A DNA stretch of 64,000 nucleotides from contig NZ_VTUY01000004.1 in assembly GCF_008364765.1 (NCBI RefSeq), positions 720,469 to 784,468 of the forward strand, written 5' to 3'. The stretch comes from Bacillus sp. CH30_1T. GTDB taxonomy: Bacteria > Bacillota > Bacilli > Bacillales > Bacillaceae_B. A program made the translations under genes and the position numbers. Positions 8,600 through 17,857 of the stretch are shown here, piece by piece (positions within the stretch are counted from its first letter, which is position 1; every line of letters begins with the position of its first letter). Under the pieces are notes generated by a model that worked only from the letters and a program-made list of their open reading frames with translations, had not been told where the DNA came from and did no database searches.

Positions 8600-9166
8600 T
8601 TACTCTGTCTCAATCCCTTTTAATACCATATCGACAAAAGTCTGGGCAATTTCCTGATCGGATTTCGCACCATCAGGCTTATACCATTGATAGCTCCAAT
8701 TCATCATACCGAGAATTCCAAAAGCTACAATCGATACGTCAAAGTCCTCATGAAAGTCTCCGTTCTTCCTACCTTCTTTCAGGAGAGTTTCTATATTATA
8801 GCGATACATATCCCGCTTAGGCTCAATTGCATCCAGACTTTCCTTGCTCAAGTGCCTCATTTCTCTAAAAAATACTTTGGCACTGGCCCCTTGCTCTTTA
8901 ATGTCCAGAATGGAAAGATGGACAATATCATAAAGTTTTTCCATGTAGCTCTTCCGATCATCTCCAAGAACTCTTTCCTGTTTAGATAATAAGCCATCAA
9001 TATAGCGCATGTGAATTTCCTTTAACAGCTCTTCCTTACTGGAGAAATAGTAATAGAATGTTCCTTTTGTTACACCAATGGATTCTACTATGTCCTGAAT
9101 GGAAGTAACGGTAAATCCTTTTTCATCAAATAAGCGTACAGCATGTTCTGTAAGTTTTTCTTTCAT
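8600..9166 (-). CDS. TetR/AcrR-family transcriptional repressor
   Basis: A 188-residue TetR-family regulator. The N-terminal HTH (SIQDIVESIGVTKGTFYYYF) is canonical and is followed by a helical ligand-binding domain. I chose the ATG at 9166 because AGAGGA lies 7 nt upstream, rather than the TTG five codons earlier. Its gene closes the SDR-ACAD-SDR-ligase unit, and the same 18-bp palindrome precedes this unit, the thioesterase unit and the lower acyl-CoA dehydrogenase unit. I infer it represses all three and is released by an acyl-CoA. It is not an obvious orthologue of B. subtilis FadR. Confidence 0.88.
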   Translation of the reverse strand: MKEKLTEHAVRLFDEKGFTVTSIQDIVESIGVTKGTFYYYFSSKEELLKEIHMRYIDGLLSKQERVLGDDRKSYMEKLYDIVHLSILDIKEQGASAKVFFREMRHLSKESLDAIEPKRDMYRYNIETLLKEGRKNGDFHEDFDVSIVAFGILGMMNWSYQWYKPDGAKSDQEIAQTFVDMVLKGIETE

Positions 9167-9210
9167 CTGAAATCCTCTCAATCTGCAAATATCACCTAAA
9201 TTATATCATA

Positions 9211-10815
9211 TTACCTCACGTTTTCACGCAGGGCTCTTCGTAATATTTTCCCAACACTCGTCTTTGGAAGCTCCCCACGAAACTCAATGATTTTTGGAAC
9301 CTTAAATGATGACATGTTCTCCTCACAGAAATGAACCAATTCTTTTTCAGTTGCCTGTTCCCCTGACTTTAAGACGATCACTGCCTTAACCGTTTCGCCT
9401 CTATAAGAGTCCGGGACACCGATTACGACAGCTTCCTGTACGCTTGGATGCTCGTAAATGATTTCCTCGACTTCCCGGGGATACACATTGTATCCTGATG
9501 CAATGATCAGATCTTTCTTTCGGTCCACAATCGATATATACCCTTCTTCATCCATTCGGGCGATGTCTCCTGTGTAAAGCCAACCATCTCGAAGGGCGTG
9601 AGCAGTCTCTTCAGGTAAATTCCAGTAGCCTTTCATTACTTGAGGGCCTTTAATAATGAGTTCGCCCACATCTCCTAAAGGAACCTCCGTAGTGCCTGTT
9701 GCTAAATCAACTACCTTATAGTCTGTGGATGGAAATCCAATTCCAACCGTTCCCGGCTTTCTTTCTGCAAAAGCGGGGTTGCAATGAGTCGTTGGTGAAG
9801 CCTCTGATAATCCGTATCCCTCTAATATTTTCGCTCCTGTTTTCTTTTCGAATTGATTCAATAACTCAACTGGCATCGGGGCGCTACCGCTATTACAAAT
9901 TTTTATTGAATCAATGCCGTACTCTTCTGCCTGTGGATGATTGGTGATCGCCACGTACATAGTCGGCACACCTGGAAACAGGGTGGGCTGTTCGTTCTTA
10001 ATGGTGGTTAGCACTTCTGACAATTCAAACCTTGGAAGTAAGATCATTTCATTTGCTGAATAAACCGCAAAGTTCATACATGAATTCATCCCAAATACAT
10101 GAAAGAACGGAATCACACTCAGGCTTCTTTCTTTCCCTGTTTCAATGCTGTCTTTAAAGAAGAGTTGACTTTGAATGACATTTGAAAGGATGTTTTTATG
10201 AGTGAGCATGACTCCCTTGGATGCACCGGTAGTTCCACCAGTATATTGAAGGACTGCCACATCTTCTTCAGGGTTGATCGACACCTGGGATACTTCACCA
10301 TCCCCTACCATCAAAAATTCATCAAAGTCATAGTCTGGTGGGACAAGTTGGTATTCTCCCTCAAAGCTTACTACAATAATCCTCTTGACTTTTGTCTCCT
10401 TTTGAATGGAATGGACCATTGGATAAAAACGGTCCAATACGACGATTGTCTCAGCTCCCGAGTCATTGAGCAGATGGATTAATTCCCTTTCAACTGACAT
10501 CGGATTCACCTGTGTGACAATTCCCCCGGAGGTAAGGATTCCATAATAAGAGATCACATATTGCGGACAGTTCGGGAGCATGATCGCCACCCTGTCTCCT
10601 TTCTTCACTCCAATATGTTGAAAGGATGAAGCAAGCATGGAGACGGCACCTTGAAGTTCACCATACGTTATCCGTTTTTGATAAAAGCTAATACATGGAT
10701 GAGCCGGGAATGAAGAAACGGTATGTCGAAGCATTTCTGGTATTGAAAAATCAACCTCAGGAATTTCAGTCTCATACGCTTCAGGGTAATGACTGAGCCA
10801 AGATTTAGTTGTCAT
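9211..10815 (-). CDS. Acyl-CoA synthetase (AMP-binding, class I adenylate-forming)
   Basis: A 534-residue acid:CoA ligase. Motifs in order are TGGTTGASKGVMLTH (P-loop), GYGLSEASP, YTGDIARMDEEGY and SGYNVYPREVEEI, ending with the catalytic-lysine region KTSVGKILRR. It activates a carboxylic acid to its CoA thioester via acyl-AMP, giving the entry step for the cluster. It is the fourth gene of the unit starting at 13684, 51 bp after the SDR gene and 44 bp before the TetR start codon. Chain-length preference cannot be read directly. Confidence 0.92.
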   Translation of the reverse strand: MTTKSWLSHYPEAYETEIPEVDFSIPEMLRHTVSSFPAHPCISFYQKRITYGELQGAVSMLASSFQHIGVKKGDRVAIMLPNCPQYVISYYGILTSGGIVTQVNPMSVERELIHLLNDSGAETIVVLDRFYPMVHSIQKETKVKRIIVVSFEGEYQLVPPDYDFDEFLMVGDGEVSQVSINPEEDVAVLQYTGGTTGASKGVMLTHKNILSNVIQSQLFFKDSIETGKERSLSVIPFFHVFGMNSCMNFAVYSANEMILLPRFELSEVLTTIKNEQPTLFPGVPTMYVAITNHPQAEEYGIDSIKICNSGSAPMPVELLNQFEKKTGAKILEGYGLSEASPTTHCNPAFAERKPGTVGIGFPSTDYKVVDLATGTTEVPLGDVGELIIKGPQVMKGYWNLPEETAHALRDGWLYTGDIARMDEEGYISIVDRKKDLIIASGYNVYPREVEEIIYEHPSVQEAVVIGVPDSYRGETVKAVIVLKSGEQATEKELVHFCEENMSSFKVPKIIEFRGELPKTSVGKILRRALRENVR

Positions 10816-10866
10816 AAAATCATTCCTTCCATTTCAGATTTCTCATATACTAATTCTGCATGTACC

Positions 10867-11622
10867 TTAAAAGATTAATCCTCCACCATCAACAGATAGT
10901 GTGGCACCGGTTATAAAGGACGCCTCATCAGAAGCTAAAAACAGAATCGCTGATGCGACTTCTTCTGGATTTCCAATCCGTCTTAGAGCATTTGATTGAG
11001 AGATCGCCGACCATTTCCTCTCATCCTTCTTCCAACCATTGATGATGTTCGTATCTATAACCCCAGGCGCTACTGCATTCACTCGAATATTATCCTTTCC
11101 ATATTCCAGGGCAGCATTTTGTGTCAGTAGTATGACACCACCTTTTGCCGAATTGTAGGCTGACACGTATTTGCGGCCCTTTAAACCGAGAAGGCTCGAT
11201 ACATTCACAATTACACCATCTTTTTTCATCAATTCAGGTATGGCATACTTCATTCCCAGAAAAATGCTCTTTAAGTTTGTATCCAATACGGCATCCCATT
11301 CGTTTTCGTCCAGATCAATACTCCTGACTTCCGACTGTCCGATTCCTGCATTATTGATAAGGATATCGAAACCTCCGAAATGTTCCACCGTAGTATGTAC
11401 GAGGGATTGAATGCTTTCACTTTCCCGCACGTTCGTTTTGATAAAAAGTGCAATTCCTTTTTTTTCGTGAATGAGTCTGACCGTTTCTTCACCTCTTGCA
11501 TCATCCAAATCTGCTACGACCACAGCAGCACCTTCTTTCGAGAACCTTAGTGCTGTAGCGCGCCCAATTCCTCCGCCTCCCCCTGTAATAACGGAAACTT
11601 TCCCTTGTAATCTCATCAGCAT
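10867..11622 (-). CDS. Short-chain dehydrogenase/reductase
   Basis: A 251-residue classical SDR. TGGGGGIGRAT forms the dinucleotide-binding loop. NNAG, a serine in NVSSLLGLKGR, YNSAKGG and VAPGVIDTN complete the catalytic set, and the C-terminus is GATLSVDGGGL. It probably oxidises a hydroxyacyl-CoA intermediate. The gene starts 12 bp after the ACAD11-like dehydrogenase stop, and either of two ATGs (11622 or 11616) could be used. In LvaABCDE-type pathways an SDR (LvaD) works beside the kinase and dehydrogenase, so this or the neighbouring SDR could fill that role. Confidence 0.85.
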   Translation of the reverse strand: MLMRLQGKVSVITGGGGGIGRATALRFSKEGAAVVVADLDDARGEETVRLIHEKKGIALFIKTNVRESESIQSLVHTTVEHFGGFDILINNAGIGQSEVRSIDLDENEWDAVLDTNLKSIFLGMKYAIPELMKKDGVIVNVSSLLGLKGRKYVSAYNSAKGGVILLTQNAALEYGKDNIRVNAVAPGVIDTNIINGWKKDERKWSAISQSNALRRIGNPEEVASAILFLASDEASFITGATLSVDGGGLIF

Positions 11623-11634
11623 CCAACTCTCTTC

Positions 11635-12864
11635 CTAGCCTTCTACAGGAGAAGCTTTTTCGTGTTTTCTCAATTCTAATTTTGCCAATTGGGCACGGTG
11701 TACTTCATCAGGTCCATCAGCAAGTCGCAGTGTACGGGCATTTGCCCATTGAGCTGCCATCGTGTAGTCATCCGATACTCCTGCTGCCCCGAAAGCTTGA
11801 ATGGCCCGGTCGATCACACGTAAAGCCATTGAAGGAGCCACCACTTTAATCATGGCGATTTCCTGTTTCGCTGCTTTATTGCCGACGGTATCCATCATGT
11901 AGGCTGCTTTCATCGTAAGAAGACGGGCTTGTTCGATTTCAATCCTTGAATTCGCAATCCATTCTCTTACGACCCCCTGACTTGCCAATGCCATTCCGAA
12001 TGCATCACGTCCCTGAACACGCTTACATAATTCTTCAAGTGCCCGCTCTGCTGCACCGATCAATCTCATGCAATGATGAATTCGCCCAGGTCCCAACCTT
12101 CCTTGAGCAATAGCGAAACCTTTTCCTTCACCCCAAATCATATTTTCTAAAGGAACTCTTACATCGGTAAAGGTGATTTCTCCATGACCATGAGGGGCAT
12201 GATCGTAACCGAACACAGGAAGCATGCGCTCAATTTTCACACCTGGTGTATTCAGCGGGATGATAATCATTGATTGCTGTTCATGACGACTCGCCTTGGG
12301 ATCTGTTTTCCCCATTAGTATGGAAAAGGTGCATCGAGGGTCACCGGCGCCTGATGACCACCATTTCTTCGCGTTAATGATGTATTCGTCTCCATCCCGG
12401 ATGATACTCGCCTTAATATTCGTTGCATCGGAAGACGCGACATCAGGCTCGGTCATAGAGAAACATGAACGGATATCACCATTTAGCAGAGGGATAAGAT
12501 ACTGTTGTTTTTGAGTAGGAGTCCCATAACGTTCCAACACTTCCATATTCCCTGTATCAGGAGCATTGCAATTAAACACTTCCGGACCGATCAGGGATCT
12601 CCCCATGATTTCACAAAGAGGGGCGTATTCGACATTATTAAGCCCGGCACCATATTCGCTTTGAGGAAGAAATAGGTTCCATAATCCCTGTTTCCTCGCT
12701 TCAGCTTTTAGTTCTTCCATGATTGTGGGAACCCCGCTCCAGCGGGTTTCTTGCTGATTGAGCTGATTTTCATAGAGAGATTCATTCGGGTACACGTATT
12801 CTTCCATAAAACGGGATATTCTATTTTGATATTCTTGTACTTTTGGAGAATAGGAGAAATCCAT
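11635..12864 (-). CDS. ACAD10/11-type acyl-CoA dehydrogenase
   Basis: A 409-residue acyl-CoA dehydrogenase of the ACAD10/11 branch. Recognisable blocks are [42 protein letters not shown] and [11 protein letters not shown], which match the dehydrogenase half of human ACAD11 almost word for word as I remember it. Animal ACAD10/11 carry an APH kinase domain at the N-terminus; here that kinase is the separate gene at 7014-8090. The expected role is removal of phosphate from a 4-phosphoacyl-CoA to give an enoyl-CoA. The ATG at 12864 was chosen over the one three codons earlier because AAAGG lies 9 nt upstream. Confidence 0.88.
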   Translation of the reverse strand: MDFSYSPKVQEYQNRISRFMEEYVYPNESLYENQLNQQETRWSGVPTIMEELKAEARKQGLWNLFLPQSEYGAGLNNVEYAPLCEIMGRSLIGPEVFNCNAPDTGNMEVLERYGTPTQKQQYLIPLLNGDIRSCFSMTEPDVASSDATNIKASIIRDGDEYIINAKKWWSSGAGDPRCTFSILMGKTDPKASRHEQQSMIIIPLNTPGVKIERMLPVFGYDHAPHGHGEITFTDVRVPLENMIWGEGKGFAIAQGRLGPGRIHHCMRLIGAAERALEELCKRVQGRDAFGMALASQGVVREWIANSRIEIEQARLLTMKAAYMMDTVGNKAAKQEIAMIKVVAPSMALRVIDRAIQAFGAAGVSDDYTMAAQWANARTLRLADGPDEVHRAQLAKLELRKHEKASPVEG

Positions 12865-12910
12865 TACATCCATCCTTTCTTAACCAAAACATGTAATACT
12901 CCGCACTCGG

Positions 12911-13684
12911 TTACATCGCTGAGGATCCACCGTCTACGACGAGAACTGAACCAGTGACAAAATCAGATGCACGAGCCGCCAGGAAAAGTGCCGCTCCTTT
13001 AAGATCATTCTCGGTACCGAATCGATTTAATGGTGTTCCGTTTAAAATGGCTTCCCCTGCATGAGATAGAATTCCTTTTGACATTTTTGTTGGAAAGAAT
13101 CCCGGTGCGATTGCATTCACATGAATCCCGCGGGAACCCCATTTCACGGCTAGATCCTTCGTGAAATTGATGACCGCTGCTTTACTCGTGCTATAGCCAA
13201 TGGCATCCATATAACGTGGGTCTGTACCTTGAAGACCTGCTACTGAAGCAATATTAATGATTTTACCTTGCTGTTGCTCGAGCATTAATTTCCCCACGGC
13301 CTGTGACATAATAAAAGTCCCATTTACATTCACATTGATAACTTTATGCCAAGCGTCAAGAGGCATTTCTTCTGCAGGTGCCCCCCAGGAAGCACCACTG
13401 TTATTCACTAAAATATCAATGCGGCCAAACACCTTCTTCGATTCATCTACAACACGCTGTACGTCTTCAGGATTAGTGACATCACACTTCAATGCCAGTG
13501 ATTGGACACCTATTTCTTCTAATTCCTTCTTCACGTCTTCACATGCTTCAACGTTTCTCGAGCATACTACAACGTTTGCCCCCGCTTCAGCAAACCCTGT
13601 CGCGATTTGTTTCCCCAACCCTCTGCCTCCTCCGGTCACAAGGGCAACTTTACCTGATAAATCAAATAATTCATTCACATGCAC
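12911..13684 (-). CDS. Short-chain dehydrogenase/reductase
   Basis: A 257-residue SDR with TGGGRGLGKQ near residues 17-26, NNSG, a serine in NIASVAGLQG, YSTSKAA, and a C-terminal FVTGSVLVVDGG. It is the first gene of the SDR-ACAD-SDR-ligase-TetR unit. AGGAGG precedes the ATG at 13684, and the promoter and operator lie at 13730-13786. Of the three SDRs in the cluster, this one resembles gluconate 5-dehydrogenase-like SDRs in its loop, but the family is too broad for a substrate call. Confidence 0.85.
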   Translation of the reverse strand: MHVNELFDLSGKVALVTGGGRGLGKQIATGFAEAGANVVVCSRNVEACEDVKKELEEIGVQSLALKCDVTNPEDVQRVVDESKKVFGRIDILVNNSGASWGAPAEEMPLDAWHKVINVNVNGTFIMSQAVGKLMLEQQQGKIINIASVAGLQGTDPRYMDAIGYSTSKAAVINFTKDLAVKWGSRGIHVNAIAPGFFPTKMSKGILSHAGEAILNGTPLNRFGTENDLKGAALFLAARASDFVTGSVLVVDGGSSAM

Positions 13685-13729
13685 GTTCGTGCCTCCTCAT
13701 CTTTACAGCATTTCATTTACATACCTCAG

Positions 13730-13786
13730 ATACTAACCAGTCGGTATGTTTAATTCTATAGTAAAGAATATAGTCTGAATTTTCAA
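13730..13786 (-). promoter_or_regulatory. Promoter plus TetR-type operator, copy 3
   Basis: TTGAAA (13781-13786) and TACTAT (13758-13763) are separated by 17 bp on the minus strand. The 18-bp palindrome ATACTAACCAGTCGGTAT (13730-13747) follows, overlapping the expected transcription start. This is a classic repressor-blocks-promoter layout for the SDR-ACAD-SDR-ligase-TetR unit, and makes the repressor autoregulated. Confidence 0.8.
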
Positions 13787-13824
13787 TTATAATTACTCAA
13801 AATAACTAAATTTATTTTCATACA

Positions 13825-13857
13825 AAAGAAAAACTGACTCATATATGTATGAGCCAG
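13825..13857 (-). terminator. Terminator after tcyP
   Basis: Minus-strand CTGGCTCATA / TGAGTCAG stem followed by TTTTTCTTTT, ten bases after the tcyP stop codon. Confidence 0.85.
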
Positions 13858-13866
13858 CCCACTTGT

Positions 13867-15252
13867 TTAAGCTTCTGCTTCAATGATTTCTTTGTTATAC
13901 GCTTCGTTATCCAAATCACCTGTCACTTTACTTGTTATGATTCCAGATGTCATTGCACCACTCACATTTACTGCTGTTCGCCCCATGTCAATCAAAGGTT
14001 CAACAGAAATCAATAGACCCGCTAACGCTACTGGAAGATCCAAGGCGGATAGAACAAGGATAGCAGCAAATGTAGCTCCGCCTCCAACGCCAGCAACACC
14101 GAAGGAGCTAATGGCCACCACTACGATGAGCGTAAGAATAAAGGAAGGGGTTAATGGATTAATCCCGACAGTCGGTGCAATCATCACTGCAAGCATGGCA
14201 GGATACACACCTGCACAACCGTTCTGACCGATGGATAACCCGAATGATCCCGAGAAGTTGGCAACCCCTTCTGAAACACCCAATTTATGCTTTTGTGTTT
14301 GAATGTTAAGTGGCAGTGTTCCGGCACTGGATCTCGACGTAAAAGCAAATGCTAATACAGGAAATACTTTTTTCATGTAAGTGACCGGATTTAAGCCCGC
14401 AAGAGTAAGCATGATTAAGTGAATGGCAAACATGATAATCAAGGCCACATAAGATGCTCCAACAAATTCTCCAAGCTTCATGATGGCATCAAAATTACTT
14501 AATGCAACCGTTTTAGCCATGATGGCCAACACACCGAATGGAGTGAGTCGTAACACCAAAGTCACAATTCTCATGACTACAGCATAGACAGAATCAACGA
14601 TTTTCTTGAAGAATTCAGCAGCCTCAGGCTCTTTGCGCTGAGCCCCCAAGTAAGCGATACCGATGAAAGCTGCGAAAATCACGACAGCGATCGTCGAGGT
14701 TGCTCTTTGTCCCGTAAAGTCCAGGAACGGATTCGCAGGTAAAAGCTCGAGAATTTTTTGAGGATAACTCTGACCTTCTAAAGATGTCGCTCTCTCCTCT
14801 AATTGAACTCCCCTTGCCGTTTCTGCCTCTCCTTGATCAATCTGGATCGCTTCCAAATCAAAAGCCACGGTCGTAGCAATCCCGACAGCTGCAGCAACGG
14901 CTGTTGTGCCTACCAGCAATCCAATGATCAGCACAGAGATCTTCCCTAAATTATGAGACCGTTTTAATTTAGAGAAGGCTGAAATAATCGACACAAATAC
15001 TAAAGGCATGACAATCATTTGCAGAAGTTTAATATAGCCGGATCCGACGATGTTAAACCATTCAATCGATTGTGTGACATTTTCATCCCCGGCTTCATAT
15101 ACCCACTGTAATCCAAGACCAAATAATATCCCCAGCCCCAGAGCGGTAAACACCCGTTTTGAAAATGAAACATTTTTCCTTTGCATATAAAGTAATACAC
15201 CGATGAGAACAAGAAACACCAAAATGTTTAACAAAACAAACCAGACATTCAT
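13867..15252 (-). CDS. tcyP: L-cystine:Na+/H+ symporter TcyP
   Basis: A 461-residue dicarboxylate/amino acid:cation symporter (DAACS) close in length to B. subtilis TcyP (463). The conserved helical-hairpin serine-rich motif (AFTSRSSAGTLPLNIQ) and the TM8 ligand region (ALAGLLISVEPLIDMGRTAVNVSG) are present, with about eight membrane segments plus re-entrant loops. It imports L-cystine for sulfur supply. It is monocistronic, with its own terminator. The sequence TAGACC-TC-GGTCTA, a near-palindrome at 15292-15305, lies upstream and may be an operator. Confidence 0.9.
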   Translation of the reverse strand: MNVWFVLLNILVFLVLIGVLLYMQRKNVSFSKRVFTALGLGILFGLGLQWVYEAGDENVTQSIEWFNIVGSGYIKLLQMIVMPLVFVSIISAFSKLKRSHNLGKISVLIIGLLVGTTAVAAAVGIATTVAFDLEAIQIDQGEAETARGVQLEERATSLEGQSYPQKILELLPANPFLDFTGQRATSTIAVVIFAAFIGIAYLGAQRKEPEAAEFFKKIVDSVYAVVMRIVTLVLRLTPFGVLAIMAKTVALSNFDAIMKLGEFVGASYVALIIMFAIHLIMLTLAGLNPVTYMKKVFPVLAFAFTSRSSAGTLPLNIQTQKHKLGVSEGVANFSGSFGLSIGQNGCAGVYPAMLAVMIAPTVGINPLTPSFILTLIVVVAISSFGVAGVGGGATFAAILVLSALDLPVALAGLLISVEPLIDMGRTAVNVSGAMTSGIITSKVTGDLDNEAYNKEIIEAEA

Positions 15253-15291
15253 TCTTACCCCTCCCTCTTATCATTGATGTTGATACAAGTT

Positions 15292-15305
15292 AGACCGAGG
15301 TCTAC
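15292..15305. promoter_or_regulatory. Near-palindrome upstream of tcyP
   Basis: TAGACC and GGTCTA flank a two-base centre (14 bp total) about 40 bp before the tcyP start. Position suits an operator. I cannot assign it to a known regulator, and it does not clearly match the CymR consensus as I remember it. Confidence 0.4.
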
Positions 15306-15371
15306 TGTATAGTATGATGAGGGAGTAAGAGATATGTTGCTATGGTGGTTTTATTTTTCATTGTGGACCGA

Positions 15372-16013
15372 TTACAATCGTAATAGCTTTTGTTGGACAG
15401 CTTGGGCTAAGTTTTCTGTGCGAAAGGGATGTTTTGAAATCGCAGAAATGACTGCGACACCGTCCGCACCTGCTTCCAATACTTGAGAAGCATTACTGTA
15501 ATGAATGCCTCCAATCCCGACAAGGGGGATATCGATACCATTTGTTCTTATTAATTGGATGATTTTCGGGCCACGAACCTCTCTACAATTATTCTTTGTA
15601 TTGGTAGGAAACATTGGACCAACTCCAAGATAGTCTGCTCCGGAATCCAAAGCTAACCTGGCTTCATTCACGTCATGAGAGGAGACACCAAGTATTCTAT
15701 TTCCTATTTTCCGACGGACTTTTTCGATAGGTTCATCCTCCTGACCTATATGTACTCCATCTGCGTTCATTAATAACGCCAGCTCCACATCATCATTCAC
15801 GATAAAAGGAACACCGTGTTTACGACATAAACGCTGTAGCTCATGAGCCAGCTCAACTTTCGCATCGCCTTCTAAACCTTCCATACCTTTTTCACGAAAC
15901 TGAAACATGGTAACTCCGCCTAAAAGGGCTTGCTCTAATACTAGTGCCGGATGCTTATCACAATTATAGCTTCCCATCACAAAATATAACTGTAAACTTT
16001 CTCTGAGATTCAT
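15372..16013 (-). CDS. thiE: Thiamin phosphate synthase
   Basis: Couples HMP-pyrophosphate with carboxythiazole phosphate to give thiamin phosphate. The 213-residue TIM barrel shows the family set QFREKG, NDDVELALLMNADGVHIGQED, LGVSSHDVNEA and GVGPMFPT. The ATG at 16013 is preferred because it overlaps the thiD stop as ATGA; an upstream in-frame start at 16040 would add nine unconserved residues. Last gene of the thiamin operon. No strong terminator is visible between it and tcyP. Confidence 0.93.
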   Translation of the reverse strand: MNLRESLQLYFVMGSYNCDKHPALVLEQALLGGVTMFQFREKGMEGLEGDAKVELAHELQRLCRKHGVPFIVNDDVELALLMNADGVHIGQEDEPIEKVRRKIGNRILGVSSHDVNEARLALDSGADYLGVGPMFPTNTKNNCREVRGPKIIQLIRTNGIDIPLVGIGGIHYSNASQVLEAGADGVAVISAISKHPFRTENLAQAVQQKLLRL

Positions 16014-16819
16014 ACATTCATACCTGCGTGGTACGCCCAATGATTCGTTGGGCCGTGTTCACTCCCAATGCCCAGTGAGTCACTGATCGCTGCAGTAATA
16101 AATTGTTTGGCAGTATGGACAGAATCATAGACCGTATGTCCTTTTGCTAATTGCGATGTAATCACAGCAGAGAATGTACACCCTGTTCCGTGTGTATGTG
16201 GTGTGAAGACTCTCGGACTGCTAAAATCATAAAATCTTTTTCCATCAAAGAGGATGTCAGTCGCTTGAACAAATTGAGCATGAGATTGATGCCCACCTTT
16301 AATCACCACATGTTTTGCCCCCATTTGGAACAATACCTCCGCCGCTTTCTTACGATCAACATCATTCAGGATGTCTATCCCTGTCAATGCCTCAGCTTCA
16401 GGAATGTTCGGCGTTACCACGAACGCAAGGGGAATCAATTCATTGATTAATGCATTAACGGATTCCCTCTCCAATAAAGATGCCCCCCCTTTTGCTATCA
16501 TGACAGGATCTACTACGAGCTTCTTCCAGGAATGTAATCGAACAAAGTCTGCAACATGAGAAATAATGTCTCCGTTCACCAGCATGCCCGTTTTGATGGC
16601 TTGGGGAGGTAAATCTTCAGCAATCGATGTTAATTGATCAATGACAGCATCCGCTGACAATGGATACACGCCTTGTACACCTCTTGTATTTTGCGCCGTC
16701 ACTGCTGTGATGGCAGACATTCCATAGACATTCAGCTCCTGAAACGTCTTGAGGTCTGCCTGGATTCCAGCCCCACCGCCACAATCCGATCCGGCAATCG
16801 TTAATGCTTTTTGAATCAT
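16010..16819 (-). CDS. thiD: Hydroxymethylpyrimidine (phosphate) kinase
   Basis: A 269-residue ribokinase-fold HMP/HMP-P kinase. MIQKALTIAGSDCGGGAGIQ at the N-terminus binds substrate, and HTHGTGCTFSA near the C-terminus holds the catalytic GTGC. It performs both phosphorylations of HMP for coupling by ThiE. GGAGGAG precedes the ATG. It overlaps thiE by 4 bp and follows thiF by 15 bp. Pyridoxal kinase activity is possible in this family, but the thi context settles the main role. Confidence 0.94.
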   Translation of the reverse strand: MIQKALTIAGSDCGGGAGIQADLKTFQELNVYGMSAITAVTAQNTRGVQGVYPLSADAVIDQLTSIAEDLPPQAIKTGMLVNGDIISHVADFVRLHSWKKLVVDPVMIAKGGASLLERESVNALINELIPLAFVVTPNIPEAEALTGIDILNDVDRKKAAEVLFQMGAKHVVIKGGHQSHAQFVQATDILFDGKRFYDFSSPRVFTPHTHGTGCTFSAVITSQLAKGHTVYDSVHTAKQFITAAISDSLGIGSEHGPTNHWAYHAGMNV

Positions 16820-16834
16820 GCTGTTCTCCTCCCT

Positions 16835-17857
16835 TTATCCCAAATAACGATGATAAACCGATTTTGCTTTCCTTATATCTTTTGTTCCGTGAATGAGAGT
16901 ACGTCCATCACGAAAGAGTACGATTCGATAAGATTCAACCTCGAATGAAATCAGATAAGGATTTCTATCTACTTGTTTTCCCTGAAGTTCTAAAGATTTT
17001 GATCGTTCCAAAAGATTCACATCTTGTTTTACAGCTGGTCGGATTTGAACAGAATCCCTACCACAGAGGACGGCTGTTTTGGTTTGATTTTCGTATTTCA
17101 GACCGGGGAATGTATGATGCTCTCCACATGAAAGGCATTCATCCCTTTTCAGCTTGCTCACATCCAGCGAAGTATGCTCATTTTTCCATAAATCAAAAGA
17201 GACCACTTTATTACCCAGTGCCTCCATGTCTTCTACCAGTATCTTTAATGCTTCAGTAGTTTGGTAGGCCACAACCGTGGACACGGCAGGGCTGATGATG
17301 CCCGCTGTATCACAGGTCATTCCACCCATTGGAACAGTGTCGATCAAACATTGAAGACAGGGAGTGATACCGGGAAGGATAGTGAATGATATTCCATAAC
17401 TCCCAACACAAGCACCATAAATCCAAGGAATGGAATATTTTTGAGAAATATCATTTATGATCATTCTCGTATCAAAGTTATCCGTTGCATCGATGATAAG
17501 ATCTACGCTCTTGGCAAGTTTCAACATCTCTTCTGGCATAGCATCGAGTATATGTCCTTCGATTTTCACAGTTGAATTAATCGCTTGGAGTCTTTTTTTT
17601 GCCGCTACAGCTTTGGGGATTCGGTTTCTTGCATCTTCCTCGTTATACAGCTGCTGACGTTGTAAATTACTCCATTCTACATAATCACGATCCACAACCG
17701 TCAACTTCCCTATACCAGCACGTACAAGTGCTTCTGCATTGCCTGTTCCCAGTGCTCCCGCCCCGATCAACAACACATGTTTATTTCTTATTAACTTTTG
17801 TCCCTCTGTTCCGATGGGGTGAAACAGCGTTTGTCTTGAATATCTATCTTCTTTCAA
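16835..17857 (-). CDS. thiF: ThiS adenylyltransferase ThiF
   Basis: A 340-residue E1-like enzyme that adenylates the C-terminal glycine of ThiS for sulfur loading in thiazole synthesis. [17 protein letters not shown] is the nucleotide-binding loop and NLQRQQLY carries the conserved Arg/Gln. Paired CxxC motifs (CLQC and CLSC) should hold zinc. Length agrees with Bacillus ThiF. It overlaps the thiG stop by 4 bp. The C-terminal extension of about 90 residues has no rhodanese signature, so the sulfur donor must be a separate IscS-type enzyme. Confidence 0.92.
   Translation of the reverse strand: MKEDRYSRQTLFHPIGTEGQKLIRNKHVLLIGAGALGTGNAEALVRAGIGKLTVVDRDYVEWSNLQRQQLYNEEDARNRIPKAVAAKKRLQAINSTVKIEGHILDAMPEEMLKLAKSVDLIIDATDNFDTRMIINDISQKYSIPWIYGACVGSYGISFTILPGITPCLQCLIDTVPMGGMTCDTAGIISPAVSTVVAYQTTEALKILVEDMEALGNKVVSFDLWKNEHTSLDVSKLKRDECLSCGEHHTFPGLKYENQTKTAVLCGRDSVQIRPAVKQDVNLLERSKSLELQGKQVDRNPYLISFEVESYRIVLFRDGRTLIHGTKDIRKAKSVYHRYLG

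Noticed and set aside
10846..10864. Possible fourth TetR operator before the acyl-CoA ligase (ATACTAATTCTGCATGTAC)
   Set aside because: Only the left half matches; the right half does not form the palindrome.
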